64,000 bases of DNA from Micromonospora sp. WMMA1363 (GCF_030345795.1 NZ_JAUALB010000001.1:2782001-2846000), one strand, 5' to 3'; numbered from the stretch's first letter, positions 37,190 through 46,419 are shown. The notes: generated by a model from the letters alone, not told the origin. Program-made: numbers and translations.

Positions 37190-38395
37190 ATGCCGGCCGT
37201 ACCCGCCCCAACCGCGCCCCTCACCACGACCGAACCACTCACCACGACCGAACCACCCGGCATGCTGGGCACGCCGGGTGGTGGCGCCCTGGCCCTCATC
37301 TTCACCACCACCCCGGCATTACTCCGGCTCACCTACGGGGTGGTGGGCGCGGTGGTGGCGGTGTCGGTCCGGACACCACCGGTGGCGCCCGCGGTGCTGC
37401 TGCCCGCCGTCGCGGTACTGACGGCGTGGGCGATCTGGTACGCCTGGTACGCCCTGCGGAAGGGCGTCAGCGGTGCGCTCGTGGCAGGCGACGTTGCGCT
37501 GACCGTGGCGGCCTGCCTGGCGATCCCGGTGCTGGTCGCGCCGGAGGTGCTGCCGGGCGAGGTGAGCTGGACCGCCGTGCTGGCCAGCACCACGGTGATC
37601 AACGCGCAGGTCACCGCGCCGGCCCGCTGGTCGATTCCGGCCGGCATGCTGGTCGCCGCCGCCTACGCGACCGGCGCGCACACCGCCGGCAACGCGCGGG
37701 AGGCGGCGGCGCACGCCGCGACACTGCTTGTGCAGACCGGCTGTGCGGCGGTGTTGGCGGCGGTGATGCGTCGCCGGCTGTCGCGCGCCGACCGGGACTT
37801 CGCCGACCATCAACGACTCGCCGCAGAGAACCTGGTCGCACGCACCACCCGGGAGGCCGAGCGGCAGCAGAACCGGGACCTGCACGACACCGTCCTGGCG
37901 ACGCTCACGATGGTCGGTCTGGGCGCCGGGACGGGTTCCGCGCTGCGCGAACGGTGTGCCGCCGACCTGCGTACCCTCTCCGCGCTGGCGGACGCGCGGT
38001 CGGCGCCGGACGGCCCGGTCGCGCTGGAGGCCCGGCTGCGGGCGGTGCTCGCGCGGCTGCCGGAGCTGGCCGTCACCACGGAACTCGCGCCGTGCTCGGT
38101 GCCGGCGCCGGTGGCCGAGGCGATGGCGGAGAGCGCCCATGCGGCGCTGTCCAACGTGGCTCGCCACGCCGCCGGCGCGGCTGCCACGCTGCGCCTGGCA
38201 CCGACCGCCGGCACCATCGTGATCGAACTGGTCGACGACGGTCCCGGCTTCGACCCGGCCGCCGTCCCGGCACACCGGCACGGGCTGCGCGAGTCGGTGC
38301 GGGGCCGAATGGCGAGTGTGGGCGGACGGGTGGAGGTCCGTTCCCGTCCCGGTGCCGGCACCCGCATCCGGTTGGAGTGGTCGGATGTCCACTGA
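37190..38395 (+). CDS. Sensor histidine kinase (NarL/DesK type)
   Basis: A membrane kinase of 401 residues. After a Thr/Pro-rich N-terminus come about five to six hydrophobic helices (residues about 40-190). The dimerisation helix has the phospho-acceptor His232 in QNRDLHDTVLATLTMVG. The ATPase domain shows an N-box ALSNVARHAAG, ELVDDGPGFDP (G1) and GLRESVRGRMASVGG (G2). It overlaps the next gene by 11 bp; with the response regulator at 39548 it forms a three-gene signalling operon. The signal is unknown. Confidence 0.92.
   Translation: MPAVPAPTAPLTTTEPLTTTEPPGMLGTPGGGALALIFTTTPALLRLTYGVVGAVVAVSVRTPPVAPAVLLPAVAVLTAWAIWYAWYALRKGVSGALVAGDVALTVAACLAIPVLVAPEVLPGEVSWTAVLASTTVINAQVTAPARWSIPAGMLVAAAYATGAHTAGNAREAAAHAATLLVQTGCAAVLAAVMRRRLSRADRDFADHQRLAAENLVARTTREAERQQNRDLHDTVLATLTMVGLGAGTGSALRERCAADLRTLSALADARSAPDGPVALEARLRAVLARLPELAVTTELAPCSVPAPVAEAMAESAHAALSNVARHAAGAAATLRLAPTAGTIVIELVDDGPGFDPAAVPAHRHGLRESVRGRMASVGGRVEVRSRPGAGTRIRLEWSDVH
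37220..37255. repeat. Two tandem 18-bp units inside the kinase gene
   Basis: The unit ctcaccacgaccgaacca is present twice without change, encoding LTTTEP twice in the N-terminal tail before the first membrane helix. Such perfect copies suggest a recent slippage duplication, or that the true start is the ATG at 37262. Confidence 0.85.
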
Positions 38396-39575
38396 CCTCG
38401 CCCCGCTCCGGACGACGCCGGTGGCACCGCACACCGCGGCGACGGGCCCGCCCGGTGCGGACTACGCGGCGGCCGTGGCGCGTGCGTCGGACCAGGGTGC
38501 TCGGATCGTGGCGGTGGTCATCGCGCTGGCCTGGCACACCACGATCGGGCTGCCAGCGGTGGAGGCCGTCGGCGGCGAACTCGCCGAGCCAACGGTGGTC
38601 CTCGGCGCCTGGCTGCTCGTGGCGGTGACCGGTGTGGTGGCCGGCGTGCGGCTGCTGCGTGGCGCGCCACTGCCCGCCTGGTGGCTGGCCGGGTCGCTGC
38701 TGGCGGTCGACGCGGTGGTGTTCGCCGCGGTCCGGGCAGAGCACCTGTTCACCAACGCCAACTGGGTGTGGGGCACGCTCGGCTGGTTCTTCGTCCTGGC
38801 GCTGTGGGGCCGACGGCTGGCCGGGCTGCTGGCCGTGCTCTGCGCGCACGCGGTGATCGCACTTGTGGCTCTGTTCACGCACGGCTTGACCGCCCCCGCC
38901 GATCTCGCCCGCTACGCCATGTACGTCTACGGCGTCTCCTCGCTGCCGGTGGCGGTCTTCGCCGGCAGCACGGCCATCGCCGCGTTGGCCCGGCAGCGGG
39001 CGGCGACCGCCGCCGCCACGTACGCGTCGGTGGCCGAGCGAAGGGCGGCCGAGTGGGCCCGGCGGGAGCGACGGAAGCGGCTGGCTCTCGCCGGCGCCAC
39101 CGCCGGGGAGGTCCTCGCGGAGCTGGCCGACGGCCGGGCCGACCCGGCGGACCCGGACGTGCAGCGGAGGTGCGTCCTGGCGGCAGCGCGGCTGCGACGG
39201 CTCATCGCCGAGTCCGACGACGTGCCCGACCCGCTGTTGCACGAGCTGCGAGCCTCGGCCGACCTGGCCGAGCGGAACGGCCTACCGATCGACCTGGTGA
39301 CCATCGGCGCGCCACCGCCGCTGCCGGTGGAGACCCGCCGACAGCTGGCCGACCCGCTGACCGCGACCCTGACCGGGGCCCGGGACTGGGCGAGGTTGAC
39401 CGTGGTGGCCGAGCCGGACGAGGTGGTGGTCAGCCTGGTCACGCCGGACCGCGGGGACACCGGTCCGCCGGAACCGGCCGGCGGACCGAGGCTGGGCGAG
39501 GACAACGGTCGGGTGGAGTACCTCGACGAACGGGACGGGGAGATCAGATGGACGCAGACCCGGTGGCGGCGGTGA
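38385..39575 (+). CDS. Membrane protein with degenerate histidine-kinase architecture
   Basis: A 396-residue protein with about five hydrophobic helices (residues about 40-195), then a coiled region (VAERRAAEWARRERRKRLALAG) in the place of the dimerisation helix but with no His, and a C-terminal part (QLADPLTATLTGARDWARLTVVAEPDEVVV) that has the spacing of a HATPase domain but no N-box Asn and no DxGxG motif. It therefore looks like a pseudo-kinase partner of the kinase encoded just upstream. Start ATG 38385 lies inside the upstream gene end; its own end overlaps the response regulator by 28 bp. Confidence 0.8.
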   Translation: MSTDLAPLRTTPVAPHTAATGPPGADYAAAVARASDQGARIVAVVIALAWHTTIGLPAVEAVGGELAEPTVVLGAWLLVAVTGVVAGVRLLRGAPLPAWWLAGSLLAVDAVVFAAVRAEHLFTNANWVWGTLGWFFVLALWGRRLAGLLAVLCAHAVIALVALFTHGLTAPADLARYAMYVYGVSSLPVAVFAGSTAIAALARQRAATAAATYASVAERRAAEWARRERRKRLALAGATAGEVLAELADGRADPADPDVQRRCVLAAARLRRLIAESDDVPDPLLHELRASADLAERNGLPIDLVTIGAPPPLPVETRRQLADPLTATLTGARDWARLTVVAEPDEVVVSLVTPDRGDTGPPEPAGGPRLGEDNGRVEYLDERDGEIRWTQTRWRR

Positions 39576-40261
39576 ACCCGCAGCGGCCGGTCGGGGTGGC
39601 CATCGTCGACGACCACCCGGTGGTCATCGACGGGGTACGGGCCTGGCTCGCCACCGAGCCGCGGTTGGCGGTGGTCGCCACCGGGGACGACCCGGACGAG
39701 GTGCTACGCAAGGCGCCGCACGCCGACGTCGTCCTGCTGGACCTGCGGCTGCACGGCCGGATGGCGCTGGACAGGCTCGTCGGTTTGGGCGCGACGGGCC
39801 GGCGGGTGGTGGTCTACTCCGAGCACACCGACCCGGCGACGATGCTCGCCGCGCTCGACGCCGGGGCGGCGGCGTTCCTCGCCAAGCACGAGGGCCGAGA
39901 GCACTGTGTGGCGACCGTGCTGGCCGCCGCGAGTGACCGGCCGTACGTGCCACCGGCGTTGGCCGGGGCGATGCTCGGCGATCCCCGGCCGGACCGGCCG
40001 GCGCTGTCCGACAAGGAGCGGGAGGCGCTGCTGCTGTGGTTCCAGTCGATGTCGAAGGCGTCGGTGGCCCGGCGGATGCGGATCAGCGAACACACGGTCA
40101 AGCAGTACGTCGACCGGGCGCGGATCAAGTACACCCGGGCGGGGCGGCCGGCCGCCACGAAGGCGGCCCTGCTCGCCCGCGCGATTGAGGACGGCCTCGT
40201 CCGGCCAGAGGAGATCGGCACCTACCGGTCGGAGGCGTCGTCCAACCGGCCGACCCCCTAA
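39548..40261 (+). CDS. Response regulator, NarL/LuxR type
   Basis: A 237-residue DNA-binding regulator. The receiver domain has the acidic pair in AIVDDHPVV, the phospho-acceptor Asp in VVLLDLRLHG and Lys in FLAKHEG. The C-terminal GerE/LuxR helix-turn-helix is LSDKEREALLLWFQSMSKAS and ARRMRISEHTVKQYVDRAR. It is translationally coupled to the two sensor genes upstream. Confidence 0.93.
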   Translation: MDADPVAAVNPQRPVGVAIVDDHPVVIDGVRAWLATEPRLAVVATGDDPDEVLRKAPHADVVLLDLRLHGRMALDRLVGLGATGRRVVVYSEHTDPATMLAALDAGAAAFLAKHEGREHCVATVLAAASDRPYVPPALAGAMLGDPRPDRPALSDKEREALLLWFQSMSKASVARRMRISEHTVKQYVDRARIKYTRAGRPAATKAALLARAIEDGLVRPEEIGTYRSEASSNRPTP

Positions 40262-40269
40262 CGGGTGTC

Positions 40270-41073
40270 ATGACAGCGACGGTGGAGATCGGCGAAGCTA
40301 GCAGACCCAGGGGTGGTCCGGCAGCCCCACCGCTGTCCGCACGGGAGTTCGTGACGATGCACGATAACGCGTCCCCCTTCTTCATCGCCCCACACCGTTT
40401 CGACGCGGCGGACGACTCCGGTCCCGTGCTGGACCGGCGGCACGAGCTGGTGACCGAGCCGGGCGAGCGGGTGCTCGGGCGACACCGGTTGCACGCGGCG
40501 GGCTTCCTGCTTGGCCCGACCGAGGCGTGGCAGCGTTGGACTCTGCCGGGGACGGTCGCGGTGACCGTCACCGACCGGCGGCTCGCGTACGTCGGCACCG
40601 GTCCGCAGCTCTCGGTCGTGGGCGCGGGTACGCCACGGCATCGGCGCGGCGTCCGGCCGCCGAATCTGGTCAGCGGCCAGATCCGCTGGCAGTGGCCGTC
40701 CCGGCTGGAGGTCCTGCTGCCCTTCTCCGGCCGGCCGGGGCAGGTGCTGGTCGTCTGCGACGCACTGCGCACGATCCACCAGCCGGCACTCGCCCTCGTG
40801 AATCTCGACGGGGTGATCGACCTGGCCCGGCAGATCCGCCGGGCGGTCGCCTCGTTCCGGCTGTGCCGCCCCGAGCTGGTGGACCTGTCCCCGCCGGAAC
40901 GGGACGTACTGGCGGCACGCGCCGGCGCCGGCCCGCTCGCCGCCGAGCGACGGATCACCCTACCCGGGTCGCTGCCGGTGGAGTTCCGCTCCCGGGAGGA
41001 CTACTACCAGCCGGACCGGTCCGACCGGACGTCGCCCGGGACCGCAGCCGACGCAGCATCCGGGCGTCGGTGA
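40270..41073 (+). CDS. Hypothetical protein, possibly GRAM/PH-like
   Basis: A 267-residue soluble protein placed eight bases after the response regulator, so probably the fourth gene of that operon. The central part (EPGERVLGRHRLHAAGF, TVAVTVTDRRLAYVG, RWQWPSRLEVLLPF) looks like a single beta-rich domain of the kind seen in bacterial PH-like proteins, but I cannot assign it. Its last 119 bases overlap the end of the convergent GlxA-type gene. Confidence 0.7.
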   Translation: MTATVEIGEASRPRGGPAAPPLSAREFVTMHDNASPFFIAPHRFDAADDSGPVLDRRHELVTEPGERVLGRHRLHAAGFLLGPTEAWQRWTLPGTVAVTVTDRRLAYVGTGPQLSVVGAGTPRHRRGVRPPNLVSGQIRWQWPSRLEVLLPFSGRPGQVLVVCDALRTIHQPALALVNLDGVIDLARQIRRAVASFRLCRPELVDLSPPERDVLAARAGAGPLAAERRITLPGSLPVEFRSREDYYQPDRSDRTSPGTAADAASGRR

Positions 41074-41935
41074 ACCCGACGGCGCGGGCGGCCGACTCGA
41101 CGGTCGTCCCGTGCCCGATCAGGTGCTCGGCGCGCTCCACCCGCAGGAGCTGTTGGTAGCCGAGCGGGGTCAATCCGGTGGTCCGGCGGAACAGCCGGGT
41201 CAGGGTCCGCTCGCTCACTCCCACCTCAGCGGCGAGGTCGGCCAGCGGCAATGGCCGGTCGTACCGGGTGTCGATCAGGTCCTGCACCCGGTGCACCGCG
41301 TCACAGAGGTGCGACCGGTGCCGCATCATCGCGCTGGCCTGCTGCTCGTGGCCATTACGCCGGGCGTACACGACCAGGGCGCGGGCGATCTGGGCGGCGG
41401 TGGCAGGCCCGTGTCGGGTGGCCGTCAGGTGCAGCGCCACGTCGATGCCACTGGCGATGCCGGCCGAGGTGATCACCCGGTCGTCAACGACGTACAACAC
41501 GTCGCGGATCACCCGCGCCGCCGGGTGCCGGCGGGCCAGGTCTTCCTGCACCGCGTGGTGGGTGGTGCAGCGCCGGCCGTCGAGCAGCCCGGCACGGCCG
41601 AGGGCGTACGCCCCGGCGCACACGCTGGCCACTGTTCCGCCGGCCGCGTGATGGTCGGCCAGGCGGCGCAGGTCGTCGGGGCCGACCGGCCCCGCGGGGC
41701 CGTGCGCGCGGGACCGCCATCCGGGTACGACCACCAGATCGTCGCTGGTCAGCTCGGGCCACTCGCGCCCGGCCACCAGCGGGACACCCTGCGCGGTCGG
41801 CACCACCTCGCGGTCGGCGACGTAGTGCAGGTGGTAGTCGTACCCGAGATCGGCGGCGGTGGAGAAGACCTGGGCCGGCCCGGCGAGGTCCAGCAGATGC
41901 AGCTGCGGGACGAGCAGGAAGACGACCCTGGCCAC
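40955..41935 (-). CDS. GlxA-type transcription regulator (DJ-1/PfpI plus AraC domains)
   Basis: A protein of about 326 residues. The N-terminal part is a DJ-1/PfpI-like domain (VVFLLVPQLHLLDLAGPAQV, SVCAGAYALGRAGLLDGR); the C-terminal part holds AraC helix-turn-helices (PLADLAAEVGVSERTLTRLFRR, SAARAVGFTDARMLRR). The conserved segment that normally follows the second helix-turn-helix (F-R-R..G-x-x-P-x-x-Y-R) is replaced by a low-complexity tail in the part that overlaps the neighbouring gene, so the DNA-binding domain may be truncated. It lies 4 bp downstream of the cysteine hydrolase gene, a frequent pairing in this family. GTG 41935 or an upstream GTG near 41953 are possible starts. Confidence 0.85.
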   Translation of the reverse strand: MARVVFLLVPQLHLLDLAGPAQVFSTAADLGYDYHLHYVADREVVPTAQGVPLVAGREWPELTSDDLVVVPGWRSRAHGPAGPVGPDDLRRLADHHAAGGTVASVCAGAYALGRAGLLDGRRCTTHHAVQEDLARRHPAARVIRDVLYVVDDRVITSAGIASGIDVALHLTATRHGPATAAQIARALVVYARRNGHEQQASAMMRHRSHLCDAVHRVQDLIDTRYDRPLPLADLAAEVGVSERTLTRLFRRTTGLTPLGYQQLLRVERAEHLIGHGTTVESAARAVGFTDARMLRRLRSRATSGRTGPAGSSPPGSGTPPAATRVG

Positions 41936-41939
41936 GGCG

Positions 41940-42650
41940 TCAGCTTCGCACACCCGCCGGGGCGGGTCGCGCGCCGGCCGGGTCGGTCCCGTCCAGCGCG
42001 CCGCCGGCCCGCACCGAAACGGTGCCGGTGCCTGATTCCGGGGTGTCACCCGCCTGCGCCGGGGCGGTGCCGGTGACCTCGGCGACGGTGCGGACGGTGG
42101 CGAAGCGGCCGGCGAGCGCGTACTCCGTGCGGGCGGTCATCTCGCTGGCCGACAGGGTCCGTGAGTCGGCGAGGATCTCCGCGGGTGTGGCGGTCGCCGG
42201 CAGGTCCCGGTGCGGGGTCGGGAAGGTGACCGTCGCGTCGGTCACGAAGGTCATCTCGTACCCCAGGTCGCAGCCGACCCGAGTGGTGGTCTCCACGCAC
42301 TGCTCGGTGCGGATCCCACAGACCACGATCTCGCGGATGCCGGCCCGGGTCAGCAACTGCTGAAGGTTGGTGGTGGTGAAGGCGTTGTGGGAGGTCTTGA
42401 CCAGCGTCGGCTCGCCGGGGTCGGGGGCGAGGCCGCCGACCAGTCGCACGTGACCGCTGGCCGGGTCGAAGACGCCGCCGCTGCCGGGCTCGGCGTGCAG
42501 GACCCAGACCACCAGGTCGCCGCGCTGCCGGGCCGCGGTGACCAGCCGGTCGACCTGGCCGACGATGTCCGGCTGCGAGGCGTACGCCCAGAGGGGGTGC
42601 TGCCGGAAGGACTCTTGGACGTCGATGACAACGAGTGCGGTTTTGCTCAT
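41940..42650 (-). CDS. Isochorismatase-like cysteine hydrolase
   Basis: A 236-residue hydrolase of the nicotinamidase/isochorismatase superfamily. The catalytic triad is visible: Asp in ALVVIDVQESF, Lys in TLVKTSHNAF and Cys in IRTEQCVETTTR. About 45 low-complexity residues follow the domain. It is upstream of, and nearly touching, the GlxA-type regulator gene, which likely controls it. Substrate unknown. Confidence 0.9.
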   Translation of the reverse strand: MSKTALVVIDVQESFRQHPLWAYASQPDIVGQVDRLVTAARQRGDLVVWVLHAEPGSGGVFDPASGHVRLVGGLAPDPGEPTLVKTSHNAFTTTNLQQLLTRAGIREIVVCGIRTEQCVETTTRVGCDLGYEMTFVTDATVTFPTPHRDLPATATPAEILADSRTLSASEMTARTEYALAGRFATVRTVAEVTGTAPAQAGDTPESGTGTVSVRAGGALDGTDPAGARPAPAGVRS

Positions 42651-42894
42651 GACCGAATCCTGACGACCCGGGCGCCACCCCACGAGGCACCATCCCGCCC
42701 CGCTGCGGAACGATCCGGCCACCGCCCGCCCTCACCTCCGCGATCTTGCGTTTCTGGCCGGTATCGGCCGTCGACGCGCGGCCGTGCCGCGGGTGCCGGG
42801 CGGAAGCCGCACGGTCACGGGGTGTGTGGGGTTGGTAACCCGGCGGCCTGCGGCAGTGACCCGAAAGAGGGGTAGGCCCGAGGCGGCTGGCGGA

Positions 42895-43623
42895 TCAGGC
42901 GCGGTCCAGGGCGGCGGCTTCGGTGGGGGTGGGGGCGGTGCCGCCGAGGTGGGCGGGAAGCCACCAGGCGTCGTCCGGTCCGGCGGGGCGCTCCGGGTAC
43001 TCGCGCTGGGCCCGCTCGACCAGTGCGTTCAGCCGGACTCTCAGGTCGGCGGCCATCGCGTTGGCGTCCGGGTAGGCGGCCGGGTCCATCGGTTCGCCCA
43101 CCAGGATGGTGATCGGCGTGTGCCGCCGGGTCAGCGTGCGGGGGCGGCCCTTGGTCCACAGCCGCTGGGTGCCCCAGACGGCCACCGGCAGCACCGGCAC
43201 ACCGGCGGCGCAGGCCATCCGGGTCGCTCCGCTCTTGAACTCCTTGATGGTGAACGACCGGCTGATGGTGGCCTCCGGGAACACCCCGACCACCTCGCCG
43301 CGTTTCAGGGCACGCACCGCCGCCGCGTACGAACCGGCGCCGGCGCGCCGGTCCACCGGGATGTGCCGCATCCCGCGCATCAGCGGTCCGGAGATCTTGT
43401 GCGTGAAGACCGACTTCTTCGCCATGAACCGGACGAGGCGCTTCGACCCGCGCGCGCCCAGCCCACAGAAGATGAAGTCCAGGTAACTGACGTGGTTGCT
43501 GGCCAGCACGGCCCCGCCGGTACGCGGAACGTGGTGGGCACCCTCGATAGTGATCTTCAAGTCGAGGACCCGGAACATCGTCCTCGCGGCGGCGATCACG
43601 GGTGGATACACGAGTTCCGGCAT
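42895..43623 (-). CDS. 1-acyl-sn-glycerol-3-phosphate acyltransferase (PlsC-like)
   Basis: A 242-residue membrane-associated acyltransferase. Motif I is SNHVSYLD (H-x4-D), motif II lies around MAKKSVFTHKISGPLMRGM, and motif III is VGVFPEATISRS; PVAVWGTQRLWTKG is the fourth block. The family transfers an acyl chain to lysophospholipids or glycolipids. No other lipid genes are adjacent. Confidence 0.92.
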   Translation of the reverse strand: MPELVYPPVIAAARTMFRVLDLKITIEGAHHVPRTGGAVLASNHVSYLDFIFCGLGARGSKRLVRFMAKKSVFTHKISGPLMRGMRHIPVDRRAGAGSYAAAVRALKRGEVVGVFPEATISRSFTIKEFKSGATRMACAAGVPVLPVAVWGTQRLWTKGRPRTLTRRHTPITILVGEPMDPAAYPDANAMAADLRVRLNALVERAQREYPERPAGPDDAWWLPAHLGGTAPTPTEAAALDRA

Positions 43624-43688
43624 CCGGCAACTTTAGCCTGGGCAAGCTACGCGGCCGTAGGGGCGGAGGCCCCTGGTGCCCGGGGCAA

Positions 43689-43732
43689 GGAAGGGCCCTG
43701 GTCCGACCCCGGCGTTGACCAGGGCGCCTTCC
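43689..43732. terminator. Long hairpin between debranching enzyme and acyltransferase genes
   Basis: Arms ggaagggccctggtc (43689-43703) and gaccagggcgccttcc (43717-43732) pair over 15 bp with one bulged base. It lies just beyond the debranching-type gene stop and upstream of the acyltransferase start. No T-run. Confidence 0.6.
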
Positions 43733-43750
43733 CTGCGCCCCGTCGGCGAG

Positions 43751-45799
43751 CTAGTGCAGGTCGAGCCGGCCGCGGGCGAACGCGTCCACCCGGCCCCACC
43801 GGCCGGGGATGTCCAGCACCTCGATCCGGCCCATCCCGACCGGCAGTCGCGGCTCGACGGCCAGGTGCCCCTCGTGCGGTTCCAGGCCGAGCATCGTCCG
43901 CAGGAGCAGCAACGGCGCACCGGTGGACCAGGCCTGCGGGGAGCATGCCGTCGGGTACTCGACCGGGAACTTCGTCAACTCCCGCGGGTAGCCGCCGAAT
44001 GCCTCCGGGAGGCGGCCGTCGAAGTACCGGGCCGCGTCGAGGATGCCGTTGGCGATGGTCGCCGCCTCTTCGGCGAAGCCGTACCTGCGCAGACCCCAGG
44101 CGACGAAGGAGTTGTCGAACGGCCAGATCGTGCCGTTGTGGTAGCCGATCGGGTTGTAGCGAACCTCGCCCTCGGCCAGTGTCCGGACGCCCCACCCGGA
44201 GAAGAGCCGTGGCCCGACCAGGTGCCGGGCGATCTTCTCGGCGCGATCGTCGTCGACGATGCCGCTCCACAGCAGGTGCCCGACGTTGGAGCTGAGCACG
44301 TCGCACTGCCGGCCGTCCGGGTCCAGGGCGAGGGCGTAGTATTCGCCGTCCGCCACCCACCAGTCACGGTTGAACCGCTCCTTCAGCGCGGCCGCCTCCC
44401 GCTCCAGTTGCTCGGCGAACGCCGGGTCACCCCAGAACCGGCGCGCCAGTCGGGCGGCGCGGACCTTCGCGTCGTACGCGTACCCCTGGACCTCGCAGGT
44501 CGCGCGCGGGAACGGGGGCAACGTGCCGTCGCGGTACGAAATGGAATCCCAGGAGTCCTTCCAGCACTGATTCTCCAGACCCGTGTCTGTATTGCGGCGT
44601 TCATACCAGATATAGCCGTTGCCGGCCAGGTCGGCGTAGTTGTCGATCCACGACAGCGCAGCCCGGCACTCCGACTCCAGTTCCTTGACCAGCCCGGCGT
44701 CGCCGCTCCACCGCTCGTACTCGTCAAGCAGCACGATGAACAACGGGGTCGAGTCGACGGCACCGTAGTAGGGCGAGTGCGGCTGCTCCTCGAAGGCGGC
44801 GGTCTCGCCGTACCGCATCTCGTGCAGGATCCGGCCCGGATCCTCGTCGCGGAAGTCGTCGAACCGGGTGCCCTGGAGGGCGGCGAGGATACGCAGCGTC
44901 GTCTTCGACATATCCGGCGCGAACGGCAGCACCTGGAGGCAGGTCAGGATGCTGTCCCGGCCGAACATCGTCATGAACCACGGCAGCCCGGCCGCGGGCA
45001 GCGCGGCGCCACCCAGGGAGAGCGGCGAGAAGCGTAGCGCCGCCAGGTCGACCAGACACCGGCCGTACGTCGCGGCCAGATCCTCGTGTTCACTGTTCAG
45101 CGTGGGCGCGTCGGCGATCCACTTCTCCAGGTCGTGCTGGAGGGCAAGCCGTTCGGTGCCGTGCGCGCGCAACCCCAGCCGCAGATCCCGACCACCCGGC
45201 CCGAGCGCGTGCGTCTCCACCTCGATCTGGGTCTCCCACTGTTCGTTGGGCTCCAGGTGGATGGTGTGCGCGAAGCCGCCCTTGTCGTACCGGACCGGCA
45301 CCGACGAGGAGATGACGGTCTCCCGCCGGAAGTTGCCGCGCCGGTAGCCCAGCCGCAGCCGGTCCGGCTCGACCTCGCTGTAGAGCTCACCCTTCTTGTT
45401 GAGGATCTCGTCCTTGACCTGGAACAGATCGGCGAAGTCGGACGCCGCGTCCATGCGGATCTCCAGGTCGACCGGCTTCTCGTCGTGGTTGAGAATGGTC
45501 AGGGTCTCCCGGAAACTACCCCCCACCGCCCGTTCCCGGATGATCGACAGCTTGGCGTCGACGTAGTGCGTCGCCACACCCGGGACGAGGAAGAAGCGCG
45601 CCTCGTAGTACTGGAGGTCGTCGTACGACAGCGGGTTGAGCCGTTCGCCGTTGACGGTCAGCACCCAGGTCGACAGGAACCGGGTGTCGAGGGAGAAGAG
45701 GCCGGTCGGCTCGGTCGGCGTCGCCTCGATGTCCCCGGTGTCCTCGGAGACCACGAAGGTGTTGCCGTCGAGGATCCGGATCGTGTTGCTCTTCGACAT
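43751..45799 (-). CDS. Amylo-alpha-1,6-glucosidase / glycogen debranching-type protein
   Basis: A 682-residue protein. Residues about 12-200 form an N-terminal glycogen-debranching domain (GNTFVVSEDTGDI, GLFSLDTRFLSTWVL, LRLGYRRGNFRRETVI). Residues about 260-660 form an (alpha/alpha)6 toroid of the GH63/GH15-like clan, with PWFMTMFGRDSI, YYGAVDSTPLFIVLLDEYE, NQCWKDSWDSI and IGYHNGTIWPFDNS. Such proteins act on glucans or oligosaccharides. Its ATG overlaps the stop of the SCP2 gene in TGATG. A second GH15-type enzyme is fused to OtsB at 10 kb. Confidence 0.9.
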   Translation of the reverse strand: MSKSNTIRILDGNTFVVSEDTGDIEATPTEPTGLFSLDTRFLSTWVLTVNGERLNPLSYDDLQYYEARFFLVPGVATHYVDAKLSIIRERAVGGSFRETLTILNHDEKPVDLEIRMDAASDFADLFQVKDEILNKKGELYSEVEPDRLRLGYRRGNFRRETVISSSVPVRYDKGGFAHTIHLEPNEQWETQIEVETHALGPGGRDLRLGLRAHGTERLALQHDLEKWIADAPTLNSEHEDLAATYGRCLVDLAALRFSPLSLGGAALPAAGLPWFMTMFGRDSILTCLQVLPFAPDMSKTTLRILAALQGTRFDDFRDEDPGRILHEMRYGETAAFEEQPHSPYYGAVDSTPLFIVLLDEYERWSGDAGLVKELESECRAALSWIDNYADLAGNGYIWYERRNTDTGLENQCWKDSWDSISYRDGTLPPFPRATCEVQGYAYDAKVRAARLARRFWGDPAFAEQLEREAAALKERFNRDWWVADGEYYALALDPDGRQCDVLSSNVGHLLWSGIVDDDRAEKIARHLVGPRLFSGWGVRTLAEGEVRYNPIGYHNGTIWPFDNSFVAWGLRRYGFAEEAATIANGILDAARYFDGRLPEAFGGYPRELTKFPVEYPTACSPQAWSTGAPLLLLRTMLGLEPHEGHLAVEPRLPVGMGRIEVLDIPGRWGRVDAFARGRLDLH

Positions 45800-46170
45800 C
45801 AGCGCACCTCCGGCTGGAATACCCGGCGCGGACCACGGGAGTTGGGGTCACCGGGGAAAAGCCGCTCGACCTGGACGATCAGCCGCGGGTCACCGGCGAC
45901 GGTCATGTCCCCGCGCAGGATGGCCGCGATCCCGTGTTCCCGGCCGGCGGCGAGGTCCTCGAAGAGCGTCGGACTGGTCCCAACCACCGTGTCCGCGTCC
46001 AGGTCCTCCTGGGTCACCCGGAGTCGCCCCCGGTCGATTCTGAGCATCCAGTGGCGTGTCTGCGCGCCCTCGTGCAGGTCGAAACGCAGCGTCCCGGAGG
46101 TCTTCGCCAGCAGAGGCTCGTGCCCTCGCCGGTCGAGGTCCTCGAAGAACCGCATGGTCGCGTCCGCCAT
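45799..46170 (-). CDS. SCP2 sterol-binding domain protein
   Basis: A 123-residue lipid-carrier fold (ATMRFFEDLDRRGH, GTLRFDL, VVGTSPTLFEDLAAGR, AAILRGDMTVAGDPRLIVQ), the single-domain SCP2/UbiJ-like type. Its ATG follows ggaggag. It is directly coupled to the debranching-type glucosidase downstream (one-base overlap), suggesting a joint role that I cannot name. Confidence 0.85.
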   Translation of the reverse strand: MADATMRFFEDLDRRGHEPLLAKTSGTLRFDLHEGAQTRHWMLRIDRGRLRVTQEDLDADTVVGTSPTLFEDLAAGREHGIAAILRGDMTVAGDPRLIVQVERLFPGDPNSRGPRRVFQPEVR

Positions 46171-46419
46171 CGGGTCCACTCCTCCCGTCGTTCCGGTCCA
46201 CCCCCGACCGGCGCCGGGTTCCGCCCGGTCGGTGATTCGATCCGAGCACGGGTCCCCGTCCCCGACGCGGTCAACCTCGCCCGGATCGGGTGACCCGGCC
46301 GGCAGGTGTCGGGTCCGGGCGGTCACCCGCACAGCCGGCGTCCGCGCTCCTCCGGCTGGATGCGGGTCGCCACCGAGGTACGTGGCGCGGCCGGCCCGGC
46401 TCCGCGCCGGATACGGCGG

